The position numbers were made by a program, and so were the translations under genes. DNA of 64,000 bases from an uncultured Clostridia bacterium (GTDB lineage: Bacteria > Bacillota > Clostridia > Oscillospirales > Acutalibacteraceae). The DNA lies in contig CALEJF010000040.1 in NCBI GenBank assembly GCA_937898625.1, positions 1 through 64,000 on the forward strand. The letters run 5' to 3'. This document shows, in pieces, positions 10,101 to 19,046 of this stretch. A model generated the notes under the pieces. It did no database searches. It saw only the letters and a program-made list of their open reading frames with translations, and was not told where the DNA came from. Position 1 is the first letter of the stretch, and the number at the start of each line of letters is the position of its first letter.

Positions 10101-10551
10101 ACTCGCTGTTTAGAATAAGTTTAGGTATTTCACCCGCAAGGCAAGCAGAAAGCGCTATAAGACCCTCGTGATATTTTTCCAAAAGTTCGCGGTCAATTCT
10201 TGGTTTTGTGTAGAAGCCATCCACCCAAGCAGATGATACTAATTTTATAAGATTTTTATATCCAGTTTCATTTTCGCAAAGCAAAACAAGATGGTGACGA
10301 TTTGAATCCACACCATGGACTTTATCAAATCTTGAACGAGCAGCAACATAAACCTCACAGCCAATAATGGGTTTAATTCCTTGCTTTTTAGCTTCTTTAT
10401 AAAAATCAACTGCACCAAAAAGATTTCCGTGGTCAGTTATTGCAATAGCATTTTGTCCTCGTTCCTTTGCAACAGAACAAAGCCTGTCAAGACGGCAAGC
10501 ACCATCAAGCAAGCTATATTCTGTATGAACATGCAAATGAACGAAAGACAT
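7120..10551 (-). CDS. dnaE: DNA polymerase III alpha subunit, DnaE type
   Basis: Replicative polymerase alpha subunit of the DnaE1 class (1,143 aa, normal length). The N-terminal PHP domain shows HLHVHTEYSLLDGA (residues 4-17) and later AITDHGN. The catalytic Asp pair is in PDIDVDFCYERR, with GPGRGSGAGS upstream. Helix-hairpin-helix and OB-fold regions occupy the last third. No exonuclease domain is present, so it is not PolC. A GAGGT ribosome site precedes the ATG. It sits in the lon-engB-lysA-dnaE-pfkA-aroK operon. Confidence 0.96.
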   Translation of the reverse strand: MSFVHLHVHTEYSLLDGACRLDRLCSVAKERGQNAIAITDHGNLFGAVDFYKEAKKQGIKPIIGCEVYVAARSRFDKVHGVDSNRHHLVLLCENETGYKNLIKLVSSAWVDGFYTKPRIDRELLEKYHEGLIALSACLAGEIPKLILNSEYLKAKETALWYSELFGKDHYYLEMQNHSIPEQMIVNEALIRLSNETGIPLVATNDVHYVNKEDAYTQKILICIATNHTVDEENSLEFTSDNFYLKTETEMRDLFPQTQSAIENTQKIADMCNFDFEFGKTKLPNFTVPDGYSHYEYFKMKCYDGLKKRYGDNPDSLYIDRLEYELSVIENMGYVDYFLIVADFIQYARDNGIPVGPGRGSGAGSICAYCMGITNVDPIKYNLIFERFLNPERVSMPDIDVDFCYERRQEVIDYVIDKYGYDHVSQIITFGTMAARAAIRDVGRAMGMPYATVDNVAKKIPRTLGITIEKALNESDELKALYDSDEKTKELIDTAKSVEGMPRNSSTHAAGIVITDRPVSDYVPLAKNDESVLTQFTMTTIEELGLLKMDFLGLRTLTVINDCVKMVKQKNPDFDIENIPFDDKNVYSLFTNGLTDGVFQCESSGMKSVFMRLKPTNLEDIIAVISLYRPGPMDSIDSYIQNRHNPEFIHYKTPMLKSILDVTYGCMVYQEQVMQIFRSLAGYSLGRADIVRRAMSKKKHKVMEEERAFFCDGCAKNGISNQIANEIFDDMSSFASYAFNKSHAAAYAVVAYRTAYLKYYYPCEFMASLLTSVLDNSDKIANYIYDCKKNGIEILPPNVNLTYKNFTVAPNGKKAIMFGLLAIKNLGHDFIDTIIAERERNGQFTSFYSFCKRVHGKGFNRRAVESLIKSGALDGLGSNRQEMLVNLSSVIDDLDSTKRKNLDGQIGFFDLLNNDTASEFRIKSFTEFPLETLLMYEKETTGLYISSHPMERYAQLKKKLKCDSIAEITTDDTDVYSRYSDSASVKVMGIISSVTKKQTKNGDTMAFITLEDTDGSVEVIIFPKLYSKYANIIYNGNVLMLGGRLSVKEEERAKIILDFAESAEQVEANQVKKIGLFIRTVNENTEIYKKCNEIISLCPSGEMPVYFYFSSSKKYFPCKKIGLNDFTVNNLKAIAGEKNVILQK

Positions 10552-10564
10552 AGTTTTACCTCAA

Positions 10565-11836
10565 TTATTCAGTAACTTTTTTATAGAAATCAAAGCAATC
10601 AAATGTTGCAAAATAGTCTGCAGGGGTTTCTGCACGACGGATTAAATCGAAACTACCGTCTTCTTTTAAAAGAATTTCTGCTGATTTAAGTTTACCATTG
10701 TAGTTATAACCCATAGCAAAACCATGAGCACCGGTATCGTGAATGAACATTAGGTCACCCATATCAACCTTTGGCAACATTCTGTCGATAGCGAATTTAT
10801 CGTTATTCTCACAAAGGGAACCTGTTACATCATATTTGTAGTCACAAGGCTCATTTTCTTTACCCATAACTGTTATGTGATGATATGCACCATAAATTGC
10901 AGGACGCATAAGGTTAACTGCACAAGCATCAACACCAATATATTCTTTATGTGTATGTTTCTCGTTAATTGCACGGGTTACAAGTGCACCGTAAGGAGCA
11001 AGCATAAAACGACCAAGTTCAGTATAGATAGAAACATCATCCATACCTGCAGGTACAAGAATTTCGTTATAAACCTTTTCTACACCTGCACCGATTGCAA
11101 AAATGTCGTTGCCCTCCTGGTCAGGACGATAAGGGATACCGATACCACCTGAAAGGTTGATAAATTTAATATGAGCACCTGTTTCTTCTTTAAGTTTAAC
11201 AGCAACTTCAAAAAGAGTTTTTGCAAGTGTTGGATAATATTCGTTTGTTACCGTGTTACTTGCAAGGAAAGCATGGATACCGAACTCCTCAACACCCTTT
11301 GATTTCATAATCTTGAATGCTTCAAAAAGTTGTTCAGTTGTCATACCATACTTTGCATCACCAGGATTATCCATAATGTTATTTGCAATTGAGAAATATC
11401 CGCCCGGATTGTAACGGCAAGAAAGTTTCTTCGGGAGATAACCAAGTGTTTTTTCAAGAATATCAATATGTGTGATATCATCAAGGTTGATAATCGCACC
11501 GATATCATCTGCATATTTAAACTCTGCAGGTGGTGTATCATTTGAGGAGAACATAATGTCATCCCCTACTGCACCGATTGCCTTTGAAAGCATAAGTTCA
11601 GTAATGGAAGAGCAGTCACAACCACAACCATATTCTCTTAAAATGTTGATAAGGAATGGGTTTGGAGTTGCTTTCACTGCAAAATATTCTTTGAAACCTT
11701 TATTCCAAGCAAATGCTTTTTTAAGATTCTCTGCATTTTTGCGAATTCCAGCTTCATCATAAAGATGGAATGGAGTTGGATAAACCTTTGCGATTTCCTC
11801 TAACTTTTCTTTTGTTGTAAATGGTACTTTGCTCAT
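10565..11836 (-). CDS. lysA: Diaminopimelate decarboxylase
   Basis: A PLP-dependent fold-type III decarboxylase making lysine from meso-diaminopimelate. The ATG at 11836 follows AGGTGA and gives 423 aa. The PLP lysine is in YFAVKATPNP near residue 55. The glycine-rich phosphate loop is NLSGGIGIP and the second active-site segment is GSLCENNDKF, where classical LysA has CES/TGD. YHHITVMGKE fits LysA better than carboxynorspermidine decarboxylase (NspC), which remains an alternative. It starts 2 nt after the engB stop. Confidence 0.82.
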   Translation of the reverse strand: MSKVPFTTKEKLEEIAKVYPTPFHLYDEAGIRKNAENLKKAFAWNKGFKEYFAVKATPNPFLINILREYGCGCDCSSITELMLSKAIGAVGDDIMFSSNDTPPAEFKYADDIGAIINLDDITHIDILEKTLGYLPKKLSCRYNPGGYFSIANNIMDNPGDAKYGMTTEQLFEAFKIMKSKGVEEFGIHAFLASNTVTNEYYPTLAKTLFEVAVKLKEETGAHIKFINLSGGIGIPYRPDQEGNDIFAIGAGVEKVYNEILVPAGMDDVSIYTELGRFMLAPYGALVTRAINEKHTHKEYIGVDACAVNLMRPAIYGAYHHITVMGKENEPCDYKYDVTGSLCENNDKFAIDRMLPKVDMGDLMFIHDTGAHGFAMGYNYNGKLKSAEILLKEDGSFDLIRRAETPADYFATFDCFDFYKKVTE

Positions 11837-11837
11837 A

Positions 11838-12425
11838 TTATTCACCTAAATATCCTTCAATATATTTTTTTACCACATCAAGTCCTGCACCTGTTTCTGA
11901 TGAAAAAGGAATAATTCTATCCTCAGGTACAAAACTCATTTCTTTTTTAGAATTTTCAATTCTTTCGTTATATTCTTTTTTCTTTTTAAGCTTGTCCGAC
12001 TTTGTCATAACAACAATGAATTCATAACCACTTGCCTGTAAGAATTCCATCATCATTATATCGTCCTTTGTAGGTGGATGACGCATATCAACAAGCTGAA
12101 CAACAAGTTTAATATTACGGTCAGAATTAAAATATCCTTCCATCATTTCTGCCCAACGGTCTTTTTCGGTTTTGGCAACTTTTGCATATCCGTAGCCCGG
12201 CAAGTCCACAAAATTAACCTCATCAACCTGATAAAAGTTGATTGTGATTGTTTTGCCCGGAACAGAACTTACTCTTGCTAAATTCTTTCGTTGAAACAAC
12301 TTATTGAGTAATGAACTTTTGCCAACATTTGAACGCCCTGCAAAAGCAATTTCGGGCAAATCGGAGTCTGGCAACTGACCAAACGTGCCGTATGCAGCCT
12401 TAAACTCTGCTTTATCGTATCTCAT
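11838..12425 (-). CDS. engB: Ribosome biogenesis GTPase EngB/YsxC
   Basis: Small GTPase needed for large-subunit assembly. The ATG at 12425 (195 aa) follows AAAGGAG, which overlaps the end of lon. The G1 motif is GRSNVGKSSLLN, G3 is DLPGYGYAKV, G4 is TKSDKL and G5 is SSETGAG. Length and motif order match the family. The gene pair lon-engB is a common arrangement in Firmicutes, which supports the call. Confidence 0.95.
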   Translation of the reverse strand: MRYDKAEFKAAYGTFGQLPDSDLPEIAFAGRSNVGKSSLLNKLFQRKNLARVSSVPGKTITINFYQVDEVNFVDLPGYGYAKVAKTEKDRWAEMMEGYFNSDRNIKLVVQLVDMRHPPTKDDIMMMEFLQASGYEFIVVMTKSDKLKKKKEYNERIENSKKEMSFVPEDRIIPFSSETGAGLDVVKKYIEGYLGE

Positions 12426-12435
12426 AAATACTCCT

Positions 12436-14787
12436 TTACACAAGTGCAACCTTTAATACATCATCACCTGTTTTTGCAAATACAAAATTGATTTTTTCTT
12501 TTACTTTCTCGTCAACCTCTTGAAGGTCACCACGATTTGCTTCAGGTACAACAACTGTTTTTACGCCCTCAACATAGGCTGCCATTGTCTTTTCACGAAG
12601 ACCACCTATTGGAAGAACTCTGCCTGTAACAGTAATTTCACCTGTCATAGCGACATCGGATTTAACCTTACAGCCTGAAAGAGCAGAAACAAGAGCAGTA
12701 AAGATTGTTACACCTGCAGATGGACCATCTTTTGGCACAGCACCTTCCGGAAAATGAATGTGTATATCCTTATTTTGATAGAAATCTTTGTCAATTCTAT
12801 ACTTTTCTGCATTTGTTCTTATGTAACTGATTGCTGCTTTTGCTGATTCTTTAATAACATCACCAAGTGAACCTGTAAGTTCAATGTTTCCCTTGCCATC
12901 CATAACGGCAACTTCAACGGTAAGCATTGTTCCGCCGACAGATGTATAAGCAAGTCCGTTAACAACACCAATCTGGTCGAATTTTGAACTTTCGTCAGGT
13001 TTGAATTTAACAGGTCCAAGATATGTTTCTAACTCAATATCTTTAACTGTAATCTTTCCATCAAATCCCTTTGCATATTCAACTGCAATTTTACGAAGGA
13101 CCTTTGCAATTGTTCTTTCAAGAACACGGACACCCGCTTCTTTTGTATAACCGCTGATGATTGCTTTGAGAGCTTTATCAGTAAATTTTACATAGGATTT
13201 TTTAAGCCCATTGGCAACTATTTGTTTTGGTACTAAATGCTTTTTAGCAATATTGAACTTTTCCTCATAAGTATACCCGGGGATATCAATAATTTCCATT
13301 CTGTCAAGTAGCGGTGCAGGAATTCTGCTTTTATCATTTGCAGTTGTAATGAACATAACCTTACTTAAATCATAAGGAATTTCAAGATAGTGGTCAGTAA
13401 ATGTGTTGTTCTGCTCAGCATCAAGCACTTCTAAAAGTGCAGATGATGGGTCACCACGATGGTCAGAACCTAATTTATCAACCTCATCAAGCAAAATAAG
13501 AGGGTTGGAACTCTTTGCGTTTTCAATAGCCTCAATTATTCTACCCGGCATTGAGCCGATATAAGTCTTTCTGTGACCACGGATATCTGCTTCATCACGG
13601 ACACCACCAAGAGAAATACGCGCATAAGTTCTGCCCATAGCATTTGCAAGTGAACGGGCAATTGATGTTTTACCAACACCCGGAGGTCCTGCAAGACAGA
13701 TAATTTGACCTTTAATATCGGGATTAATTTTACGGACTGCAAGGAATTCGATAATTCTCTCTTTAACATCAGCTAGCCCATAATGGTCATTGTCAAGAAT
13801 ATCCTGTGCATGTTGTATATCAAGGTTTTCTTCTGTACAGTACTTCCAAGGTAACGAAATAATTTTATCGAGATAGTTTCTTATAACTGCAGACTCCGGA
13901 CTTGATGACTGCATTTTCATTAATCTGTCGCACTCACGAAGAAGTTTTCTTTCTACATCTTCAGTAAAACCTATTGCACGAATTTGTTCCTTGTATTCTT
14001 CAGACTCGGAAATTGCACCATCGCCCTCATTAAGCTCTTCGGAAATTGCTTTTATTTGTTCGCGAAGATAATACTCTCGTTGGTTTTCTTCCATCTGTTC
14101 CTGAACTTTATTATTGATTTCTTCTTCAATAGCTAAAAGTTCAATTTCTCTTTTAAGTATTAAGCAAAGTGACTCTGCTCTCTTTAACGGATTTAGTTCT
14201 TCCAACAAGCCTTGCTTAACTGCATAATCAAGTGGGATATTTGAAAGAATGTAGTCAGTAATTTCTGCTGCCTCCTTACGGACAGAAACACCAACAATGA
14301 TATCATTGGGAAGTTTGGGAATAAAATATGAATACTCCTCAAAAATGCCAACAAGATTACGCACAAGAGCTTCTTCATACATAGCATCTTCTACGGAAAC
14401 TTTTTCTGTTTCTATCTTTCGTACTATTGCTGACAAATACGGGTTAGCAGAATTCATATGTAAAAGTTCTGCACGATAAAGTCCATAAACAATAACACGA
14501 AGAGTATCCGTGCCCGGCAATTTCATAACCTGCTTGATTTCGCAGACAACTCCCGAACGATAAATATCATCAAATCTTGGGTCATCACATTCCATATCCA
14601 TCTGTGCTGCAAGAAATATATTTGTTTTCTTTTCCATTGCTGCACGAATTGCCTTTACCGATTTTGGTCTGCCAACATCAAAATGCATTGTCATTTCAGG
14701 AAAAACAACAAGTCCACGCAAGGCAACCATTGGAATTGAAAATGATTTTTCATTAAATTCATCAAATATTATATTAGTTTTTTCCAT
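12436..14787 (-). CDS. lon: ATP-dependent protease La
   Basis: Cytoplasmic AAA+ serine protease for damaged and regulatory proteins. The ATG at 14787 gives 783 aa. The ribosome site AGGAG is about 13 nt upstream, rather far, and a GTG at 14802 overlaps it, so the start is not firm. The N-terminal LON substrate domain is residues 15-205, Walker A is GPPGVGKT near 355, Walker B ILLDEVDK, and the S16 protease domain carries the catalytic Ser in PKDGPSAG near 680 with the Lys partner in GGLREKTMAA. It heads the six-gene operon. Confidence 0.95.
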   Translation of the reverse strand: MEKTNIIFDEFNEKSFSIPMVALRGLVVFPEMTMHFDVGRPKSVKAIRAAMEKKTNIFLAAQMDMECDDPRFDDIYRSGVVCEIKQVMKLPGTDTLRVIVYGLYRAELLHMNSANPYLSAIVRKIETEKVSVEDAMYEEALVRNLVGIFEEYSYFIPKLPNDIIVGVSVRKEAAEITDYILSNIPLDYAVKQGLLEELNPLKRAESLCLILKREIELLAIEEEINNKVQEQMEENQREYYLREQIKAISEELNEGDGAISESEEYKEQIRAIGFTEDVERKLLRECDRLMKMQSSSPESAVIRNYLDKIISLPWKYCTEENLDIQHAQDILDNDHYGLADVKERIIEFLAVRKINPDIKGQIICLAGPPGVGKTSIARSLANAMGRTYARISLGGVRDEADIRGHRKTYIGSMPGRIIEAIENAKSSNPLILLDEVDKLGSDHRGDPSSALLEVLDAEQNNTFTDHYLEIPYDLSKVMFITTANDKSRIPAPLLDRMEIIDIPGYTYEEKFNIAKKHLVPKQIVANGLKKSYVKFTDKALKAIISGYTKEAGVRVLERTIAKVLRKIAVEYAKGFDGKITVKDIELETYLGPVKFKPDESSKFDQIGVVNGLAYTSVGGTMLTVEVAVMDGKGNIELTGSLGDVIKESAKAAISYIRTNAEKYRIDKDFYQNKDIHIHFPEGAVPKDGPSAGVTIFTALVSALSGCKVKSDVAMTGEITVTGRVLPIGGLREKTMAAYVEGVKTVVVPEANRGDLQEVDEKVKEKINFVFAKTGDDVLKVALV

Positions 14788-14819
14788 AAATAAAAATATC
14801 ACTCCTATTATGAACTTAT

Positions 14820-14848
14820 ATTATATAATAAAATATAAATATCTGCAA
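14820..14848 (-). promoter_or_regulatory. Candidate promoter for the lon operon
   Basis: A perfect TATAAT (14820-14825) is 17 bp downstream of TTGCAG (14843-14848) on the minus strand. The surroundings are very AT-rich, which lowers confidence. Confidence 0.4.
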
Positions 14849-14968
14849 GATATACAATAATAAATTTAAATTTTTTGCATTTAACTTTGACTTTGTTAAA
14901 TTTTTGCACAAGTTTTTAGGTTTTGAAAAAGTTTTTATAAAAAACTTTGTTATTTTTTTGTCATTCTA

Positions 14969-14998
14969 TTGACTTTTTGTTGTGTTTTTTGATATAAT
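14969..14998 (+). promoter_or_regulatory. Promoter for serC-serA
   Basis: TTGACT (14969-14974), 18-bp spacer, TATAAT (14993-14998). The ribosome site CGGAGG follows at 15048-15053. No T-box or riboswitch-like structure was seen in the short leader. Confidence 0.65.
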
Positions 14999-15061
14999 TC
15001 CGTCAATGTTTAATTTTTTAACATATAATTTATTGTAAAAACACATTCGGAGGTTATATTT

Positions 15062-16144
15062 ATGGCAAGAGTTTATAATTTTTCAGCAGGTCCTTCAATG
15101 CTTCCTGAGGAAGTTTTAAAAAAGGCTGCAGCAGAAATGCTTGATTACGAAGGTAGTGGTCAATCTGTTATGGAGATGAGCCACCGTTCAAAAGTATATG
15201 ATAGTATTATCAAGGGTGCTGAACAACTCCTTCGTGAACTTATGAATATTCCTGATAATTATAAGGTATTATTCTTACAAGGTGGTGCTTCAACACAGTT
15301 TGCTGCTATTCCACTTAACTTTATGAATAAAAATGGTAAGGCTGACTTTGTTATCACTGGTCAGTGGGCAAAAAAAGCGTATCAGGAAGCACAGAAATAC
15401 GGTGAATGTAAAGCAGTTGCATCTTCTGCAGACAAGACATTTTCATATATTCCAAAGCTTGATAAAAACGAATTCACAAAGGATGCAGATTATTTCTATA
15501 TCTGCATGAACAATACAATTTATGGTACTGTTTACCACGAACTTCCTGACACAGGCGATGTTCCGCTTATTGCAGACATCTCTTCATGCTTCCTTTCAGA
15601 ACCAATTGATGTTTCTAAATTTGCTATGGTATATGGTGGTGCACAGAAAAACGTTGCTCCTGCCGGTCTTACAATCTGTATTATCCGTGAAGATATGCTT
15701 GGTAACGCAAGAGATATCACACCAACAATGCTTAACTATCATATTATGGCTGACAACGATTCTCTTTACAATACTCCCCCATGCTATACAATTTACATTT
15801 GCAAACTTGTTCTTGAGTGGCTCAAGGAAATGGGTGGACTTGAAGCAATTAAGGAAAGAAATGTAAAGAAAGCAAAGATTCTCTATGATTTCCTTGACAA
15901 CAGCAAGATGTTCAAAGGTACTGTTGTTCCCGAAGACCGTTCACTTATGAATGTTCCATTTGTAACAGACAGTGAAGAACTTAATGCTAAATTCATCAAG
16001 GAAGCAACTGAAGCAGGTTTCGTTAACCTTAAAGGTCACCGTTCAGTTGGTGGTATGAGAGCATCTATTTACAATGCTATGCCTGTTGAAGGTGTTGAGA
16101 AACTCGTTGAGTTTATGGCAGAATTTGAAAAAGCAAATTCATAA
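15062..16144 (+). CDS. serC: Phosphoserine aminotransferase
   Basis: Converts 3-phosphohydroxypyruvate and glutamate to phosphoserine, the second step of serine synthesis. The 360-aa length matches SerC. The start MARVYNFSAGPSMLPEEVL is diagnostic, the PLP lysine is in YGGAQKNVAPAG near residue 195, and GGASTQF binds the cofactor phosphate. A CGGAGG site lies eight bases before the ATG. serA follows after 12 nt. Confidence 0.96.
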   Translation: MARVYNFSAGPSMLPEEVLKKAAAEMLDYEGSGQSVMEMSHRSKVYDSIIKGAEQLLRELMNIPDNYKVLFLQGGASTQFAAIPLNFMNKNGKADFVITGQWAKKAYQEAQKYGECKAVASSADKTFSYIPKLDKNEFTKDADYFYICMNNTIYGTVYHELPDTGDVPLIADISSCFLSEPIDVSKFAMVYGGAQKNVAPAGLTICIIREDMLGNARDITPTMLNYHIMADNDSLYNTPPCYTIYICKLVLEWLKEMGGLEAIKERNVKKAKILYDFLDNSKMFKGTVVPEDRSLMNVPFVTDSEELNAKFIKEATEAGFVNLKGHRSVGGMRASIYNAMPVEGVEKLVEFMAEFEKANS

Positions 16145-16156
16145 GGAGATTTATTT

Positions 16157-17320
16157 ATGTATAACATTTTAACTTTAAATAAAATTTCTGAAACAGGTCT
16201 TTGCCGTTTCAGTGCTGATTATAATTGTGCTACTGATGTAGCAAATCCTGATGCAATTCTTGTTCGTTCAGCATCAATGCACGATATGGAATTCCAAAGC
16301 AACACTCTTGCAATTGCTCGTGCAGGTGCAGGTGTTAATAATATTCCAATTGACAAATGCAGTGAAGAAGGTATTGTTGTTTTCAACACACCCGGTGCAA
16401 ATGCCAATGCAGTTAAAGAACTTGTTCTTACAGGACTTTTCCTCTCATCAAGAAAGATTGTTCCTGCTATCGACTGGGCTCTTACATTAAAAGGTAATGG
16501 GGACACCGTACCAAAAGATGTTGAAAAAGGTAAAAGTGCTTTTGCAGGTCCTGAAATCAAGGGTAAGACTCTTGGTGTAATTGGTCTTGGTGCTATTGGT
16601 ATTCTTGTTGCTAATGCAGCAGCTGCACTTGGAATGAAAGTTATTGGTTACGACCCATTCCTTTCAGTTGCACAGAGTATTACACTTAATCACCATGTAA
16701 AACTCACTGATGACCTTAATGTCATTTATGCTGAAAGCGATTATATTACACTTCACTTACCACTTAACGACAAAACTCGTGGACTTATCAACGCAGACAC
16801 AATCGCTATAATGAAAGATGAAGTTAGAGTTCTTAACTTTGCTCGTGGTGAACTTGTTGATACAAATGCAATTCTTTCTGCACTTGAAAATGGTAAAGTT
16901 GCTTCTTATGTTACAGACTTCCCGAATGACGCAGTTATTGGTGCTCCCGGAGTAATTGCTATTCCTCACCTTGGTGCATCAACTCCTGAGTCAGAAGATA
17001 ATTGTGCAATGATGGCAGTTGACCAAGTTGCTGATTTCCTTGAAAACGGAAGTATTGTTAATTCAGTCAACTACCCTGCTGTATCTCTTAACACTTGTGA
17101 AAAACACAGAATTACAATTATGCATAAAAATGTTTCCGGTATTGTAAGCAAGATTACCTCTGCCTTTGCCAATGAAGATGTTAACATCGACAATATGGTG
17201 AACAAATCAAAGGGCGAATACGCATACACCGTTATTGATTCAGACACAAATGCATCACCTGAATCACTTGAAGCATTAAAGAAAATCAACGGAATTATCC
17301 GTATCAGAGTTATTAAATAA
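16157..17320 (+). CDS. serA: D-3-phosphoglycerate dehydrogenase
   Basis: Oxidises 3-phosphoglycerate to 3-phosphohydroxypyruvate, the first step of serine synthesis. The protein (387 aa) has a D-isomer dehydrogenase core: the NAD loop GVIGLGAIGILVAN near residues 140-153, the substrate Arg in NFARGELVD, and the catalytic His in IPHLGASTPESE. A C-terminal ACT domain (about 315-385) suggests allosteric control by serine. AAGGAG precedes the ATG. No phosphoserine phosphatase gene is nearby. Confidence 0.94.
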   Translation: MYNILTLNKISETGLCRFSADYNCATDVANPDAILVRSASMHDMEFQSNTLAIARAGAGVNNIPIDKCSEEGIVVFNTPGANANAVKELVLTGLFLSSRKIVPAIDWALTLKGNGDTVPKDVEKGKSAFAGPEIKGKTLGVIGLGAIGILVANAAAALGMKVIGYDPFLSVAQSITLNHHVKLTDDLNVIYAESDYITLHLPLNDKTRGLINADTIAIMKDEVRVLNFARGELVDTNAILSALENGKVASYVTDFPNDAVIGAPGVIAIPHLGASTPESEDNCAMMAVDQVADFLENGSIVNSVNYPAVSLNTCEKHRITIMHKNVSGIVSKITSAFANEDVNIDNMVNKSKGEYAYTVIDSDTNASPESLEALKKINGIIRIRVIK

Positions 17321-17337
17321 TCAAAATGCATACACAA

Positions 17338-17366
17338 AAAGGACCTGTTCAACGAACAGGTCCTTT
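17338..17366. terminator. Bidirectional terminator between serA and the phosphate transporter
   Basis: AAAGGACCTGTTC and GAACAGGTCCTTT form a perfect 13-bp stem with a 3-nt loop. It serves convergent genes on both strands. Confidence 0.8.
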
Positions 17367-17383
17367 CGATTTTAGCAAGTAAA

Positions 17384-19042
17384 TCAATACGCATTAACCA
17401 TTGTTTCATCAGCCACTGCTCTTGTGTCCGGCTTTTTGCTGACTGCAAAAGCGATATTCTTTGCGTGGTCACCAACACGCTCAAAGTCGATAAGAGTATT
17501 AACAAACATCATACCCGCACGAGTTTCACAATGTTCTTCATTAAGTCGACGAAGATGTGCATCCTGATATTTTTCTTTAAGATTATCAGAAATTGTTTCA
17601 AGTGTTTCTATTTGCTTTGCCTCATCCAGCGACAATTCCTGTTTTTCAAAGGCTGCAATAGAAGCGTTTAACAAGTCCATAACGCATTTGCGCATTGTTT
17701 CCAATTCCTCAACTGCGCTTTGAGAAATTGCGAGTTTTTCGTTGCTACGAACAATTTCAGCATCGCAGAGATTGACTGCGTGGTCACCGATACGTTCAAT
17801 ATCGTTGACAACATGGAAAAGACGACCGATGTATTTAGCATCATTATAGTCCAAATCAAGTGCATTGATTTTAACAAGATTTTTAGTAATTCCGTGGTTA
17901 AGGAAGTTGATGACTTCTTCAACGGATTCAATCTTTTCTTTCTTGGACGTGTCGTTATTTATCAATGCTACTGCTGCACGGTCAAAGTTATCCCTTGCAA
18001 GATATGCCATTCTGACAACTTCTTTGCCAATCTGTTCAACGGCAACAGGAGGTGTGCTAAGAAGATGAGCGTCGTAGAATTTAAATACAAGTTTAGAATC
18101 CTCTGGTTCTTTGTCAGGGATAAGCAAACACGCTATTTTAATAAGAATATTTGCAAATGGGAAGAGAATAATTGTACTTACTACATTGAATATAATATGA
18201 GCCGCTGAAATCTGTGCTGAAACACTATCACTTATACCTTGGAGAAATGAAATATAAGGTGTAAATGCTGTAATAAATACGAAAATAATTGTACCTACAA
18301 CATTAAATAATAAGTGCATAACAGCTGTTCTCTTTGAGTTAGTCTTAGAACCTGCAGCAGAAAGAAGAGCAGTTACACAAGTACCGATATTCTGTCCTAA
18401 AAGAATGTATACAGCAAATTCAATGGGAACAAGACCCTGTAATGCAAGTGCTTGTAAAATACCGATACTTGCAGAAGAACTTTGGATAATTGCTGTAAGT
18501 ACAAGACCAATAAGAACACCAACTATTGGATTGCTGAAGTTAGTCATAAAATATGTGAAAACTTCTGACTCACCCAGTGGTGCCATACCATATGACATTA
18601 ACTCCATACCAACAAAGAGCATACCAAAACCTGCTACAGTTTGTCCAATATGCTTTATAATGTCCTTTTTGATAAAAAGCATTACAAAAACGCCAATGAG
18701 CAAGGCAACAGGTGCAATCATGCCCAAATCCATCGCTATAAGAACACTGGTAACAGTTGTACCAATATTAGCACCCATAATTACGCCAATGGCCTGAGCA
18801 AGGTTCATAAGGCCTGCATTTACAAAACCAACAACCATAACAGTTGTAGCTGATGAACTTTGAATAAGTGCAGTAACAAGTGCACCCATAATAACAGCTA
18901 AAAATCTATTCTTAGTCAATGCTCCTAAAATCTTTTTCATTTTTGAGCCGGCAGCATATTCAAGACCCTGTCCCATAGCGTCAATACCATAAAGAAACAG
19001 CCCTATACCGGTAAAAAAGGACAACAAGTTCATTATATCCAT
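17384..19042 (-). CDS. Na+/phosphate cotransporter with PhoU-like domain
   Basis: NptA/YjbB-type transporter (552 aa) taking up phosphate with sodium. The first 310 residues are membrane helices with the duplicated signature QSSSATT (about residue 61) and QSSSASI (about 189) typical of the inverted-repeat Na/Pi fold. Residues 340-530 are a soluble PhoU-like helical domain, with a repeated FxRVGDHAxN pattern seen as IERIGDHAVN and FERVGDHAKN. It starts 4 nt after the hexosaminidase stop, in line with recovery of phosphate and sugars by the same operon. Confidence 0.9.
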   Translation of the reverse strand: MDIMNLLSFFTGIGLFLYGIDAMGQGLEYAAGSKMKKILGALTKNRFLAVIMGALVTALIQSSSATTVMVVGFVNAGLMNLAQAIGVIMGANIGTTVTSVLIAMDLGMIAPVALLIGVFVMLFIKKDIIKHIGQTVAGFGMLFVGMELMSYGMAPLGESEVFTYFMTNFSNPIVGVLIGLVLTAIIQSSSASIGILQALALQGLVPIEFAVYILLGQNIGTCVTALLSAAGSKTNSKRTAVMHLLFNVVGTIIFVFITAFTPYISFLQGISDSVSAQISAAHIIFNVVSTIILFPFANILIKIACLLIPDKEPEDSKLVFKFYDAHLLSTPPVAVEQIGKEVVRMAYLARDNFDRAAVALINNDTSKKEKIESVEEVINFLNHGITKNLVKINALDLDYNDAKYIGRLFHVVNDIERIGDHAVNLCDAEIVRSNEKLAISQSAVEELETMRKCVMDLLNASIAAFEKQELSLDEAKQIETLETISDNLKEKYQDAHLRRLNEEHCETRAGMMFVNTLIDFERVGDHAKNIAFAVSKKPDTRAVADETMVNAY

Positions 19043-19046
19043 TGCA

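Noticed and set aside
15001..15061. Possible T-box or serine riboswitch before serC
   Set aside because: Leader is about 55 nt, with no T-box sequence, antiterminator or terminator.
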